23,623 bases of DNA. Source: an uncultured bacterium (GTDB lineage: Bacteria > Actinomycetota > Actinomycetes > S36-B12). This document shows positions 22,523-23,623 of the stretch, piece after piece (within the stretch, counting starts at the first letter, position 1; each line of letters opens with the position of its first letter). The position numbers were made by a program, and so were the translations under genes. Under the pieces are notes generated by a model, which was given only the letters and a program-made list of their open reading frames with translations, did no database searches and was not told where the DNA came from. The stretch is taken from positions 1 to 23,623 of the forward strand of contig CAIVQM010000022.1 of assembly GCA_903908025.1 (NCBI GenBank), given 5' to 3'.

Positions 22523-22571
22523 AGGCAAGAATGTGGTGGAGTTGTGTCCGTCGGTTCAAGAGAGGTCGCCC

Positions 22572-23351
22572 ATGAAGATCGCGGTGTGCGTGAAGCAGGT
22601 CCCCGACACCTGGGCCGAGAAGCGACTGCTACCGGAGGACTCCACCCTCGACCGCGACTCGGCGGACGGCGTCATGAACGAGCTCGACGAGTACGCCGTC
22701 GAAGAGGCCCTGAAGCTGGTCGAGGCGCACGGTGGCGAGGTTGTCGTCGTCACCATGGGCCCGGAGCGTGCCGCTGAGACCGTCCGCAAGGCCCTGAGCA
22801 TGGGCGCGGATTCCGGCATCCACATCCTCGACGCCGCACTGCACGGGTCCGATGCGATCGCGACGAGTGCGGTCCTCGCAGCGGCCCTCTCCGGCCGCGC
22901 TATCGACCTCGTCATCTTCGGCTCGGAGTCCACCGACGCACGGATGTCGGTGGTCCCGGCGATGGTCGCGGAGCGACTCGGCTGGGCACAGCTCACCTTC
23001 GCCCAGCGCGTCGAGGTGACCGGTAGCGACGTCACGATCGACCGCGTCACCGAGACCGGCTTCACCACCGTCACCGGCGTGCTCCCGTGCGTGGTCTCCG
23101 TCGTCGAGAAGATCAACGAGCCGCGTTACCCGTCCTTCAAGGGGATCATGGCCGCGAAGAAGAAACCGGTCGAGACCCTGTCGGTGTCGGACACCGGAGT
23201 TGATGCCGCCGCTGTCGGTGCAGCCGCAGCGTGGACGGCCGTCGCCGACTTCGCGGCACGCCCCCCGAAGGCAGCCGGTGTCATCGTCACCGATGAGGGA
23301 GACGGCGGCGCGAAGCTGGCCGGGTTCCTGTCCGAGCAGAAGTTCATCTGA
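22572..23351 (+). CDS. etfB: Electron transfer flavoprotein beta subunit
   Basis: 259 aa, full length. ETF takes electrons from acyl-CoA dehydrogenases and passes them to the respiratory chain through ETF-quinone oxidoreductase; the beta subunit binds AMP and contacts the dehydrogenase. Signatures are MKIAVCVKQVPDT, NELDEYAVEEALKL, VTMGPERAAETVRKALSMGAD, DLVIFGSESTD and VVEKINEPRYPSFKGIMAAKKKP. ATG 22572 follows GAGAGG (22560-22565). It is followed by etfA in the usual order. ETF often serves the whole cell, so its link to this cluster may be only positional, although CoA-level oxidation steps here would need it. Confidence 0.97.
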   Translation: MKIAVCVKQVPDTWAEKRLLPEDSTLDRDSADGVMNELDEYAVEEALKLVEAHGGEVVVVTMGPERAAETVRKALSMGADSGIHILDAALHGSDAIATSAVLAAALSGRAIDLVIFGSESTDARMSVVPAMVAERLGWAQLTFAQRVEVTGSDVTIDRVTETGFTTVTGVLPCVVSVVEKINEPRYPSFKGIMAAKKKPVETLSVSDTGVDAAAVGAAAAWTAVADFAARPPKAAGVIVTDEGDGGAKLAGFLSEQKFI

Positions 23352-23381
23352 GTCCGAGTCGCGAAGCAGGGAGCAGTTCTG

Positions 23382-23623
23382 ATGGGTCATGTCCTGGTTC
23401 TGGTCGAGAAGGCCGACGGAGCGATCAAGAAGTCGACGGGTGAGCTGTTGACACTCGCGCGGCGCCTGGGCACTCCCGTCGCGGTCTGGGTTGGTCCTGG
23501 TTGTGACGACGCGGCAGTTGCGGCGCTGGGGGAGTTCGGCGCCACGCTGATGGTGGCCGGCAGCATCGCCGGCAAGACGCAGACGCTGTCGATCGCGGTG
23601 TACGAGGCGGTGCAGGCCGGGCA
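23382..23623 (+). CDS. etfA: Electron transfer flavoprotein alpha subunit, 3' end outside window
   Basis: The first 80 residues are present: MGHVLVLVEKADGAIKKSTGELLTLARRLGTPVAVWVG and onward fit the N-terminal domain of ETF alpha, which packs against the beta subunit. The FAD-binding C-terminal domain lies past the window end. The ATG follows GGGAG (23369-23373) and lies 30 bases after the etfB stop, consistent with one operon. Confidence 0.93.
   Translation, partial: MGHVLVLVEKADGAIKKSTGELLTLARRLGTPVAVWVGPGCDDAAVAALGEFGATLMVAGSIAGKTQTLSIAVYEAVQAG

Overview
The window comes from a high-GC actinobacterium. The evidence is strong G/C bias at third codon positions, GTG starts, many 1-4 nt gene overlaps (ATGA, GTGA, TGATG), probable leaderless promoters, and actinobacterial gene families. 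The content is catabolic: Rieske oxygenases with a reductase, short-chain dehydrogenases, SnoaL/NTF2-fold proteins, hydroxyacyl-CoA-kinase-like phosphotransferases, a thiolase, a crotonase and electron transfer flavoprotein. No tRNA, rRNA, CRISPR array or transposase was seen. No stretch over 300 bases lacks a gene.

Region 1 (1-10298, + strand) is the oxygenase region. After the 3' end of a histidine phosphatase gene come two tandem paralogous Rieske oxygenase alpha subunits, an SDR, a protein with a rifampin-phosphotransferase-like body and phosphohistidine swivel domain but no ATP-binding domain, a PDR/VanB-type reductase, a third and divergent Rieske oxygenase, a TIM-barrel isomerase-like protein, a SnoaL-like protein and a second SDR. 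Each Rieske gene is preceded by a copy of a GntR/HutC-type palindrome (AGTTGTRTAGAYAAST). At the first two it sits at the same place relative to a sigma70-like promoter. No GntR gene is in the window.

Region 2 (10296-11377) is a DUF559 nuclease-like gene bracketed by two closely similar long palindromes. Each palindrome begins at the stop codon of the gene before it. It looks like an inserted cassette.

Region 3 (11395-17324) holds two divergent operons around a 59-bp gap that appears to contain back-to-back leaderless promoters and one shared operator. The minus operon encodes an AttH/CrtC-like protein, a SnoaL-like protein, an APH-fold phosphotransferase and a small partner protein. The plus operon encodes an extended SDR, a second APH-fold phosphotransferase and a TetR regulator. 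The kinase plus small-protein pair recalls LvaA/LvaB of levulinate catabolism, suggesting that hydroxyl groups on CoA thioesters are phosphorylated before elimination.

Region 4 (17331-23623) encodes a minus-strand SDR and SnoaL-like protein, a plus-strand thiolase, a minus-strand operon of split transketolase (N and C halves) and crotonase, and plus-strand etfB with the start of etfA. The two divergent intergenic regions here share a 13-bp word, CATATWGTTGGAC.

Overall inference: oxygenases and their reductase attack a ring or a carboxylated alicyclic compound, SDRs and dehydratase-like proteins process the product, and CoA-level enzymes with ETF finish it. The substrate cannot be read from the sequence. 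No acyl-CoA ligase or acyl-CoA dehydrogenase is present.
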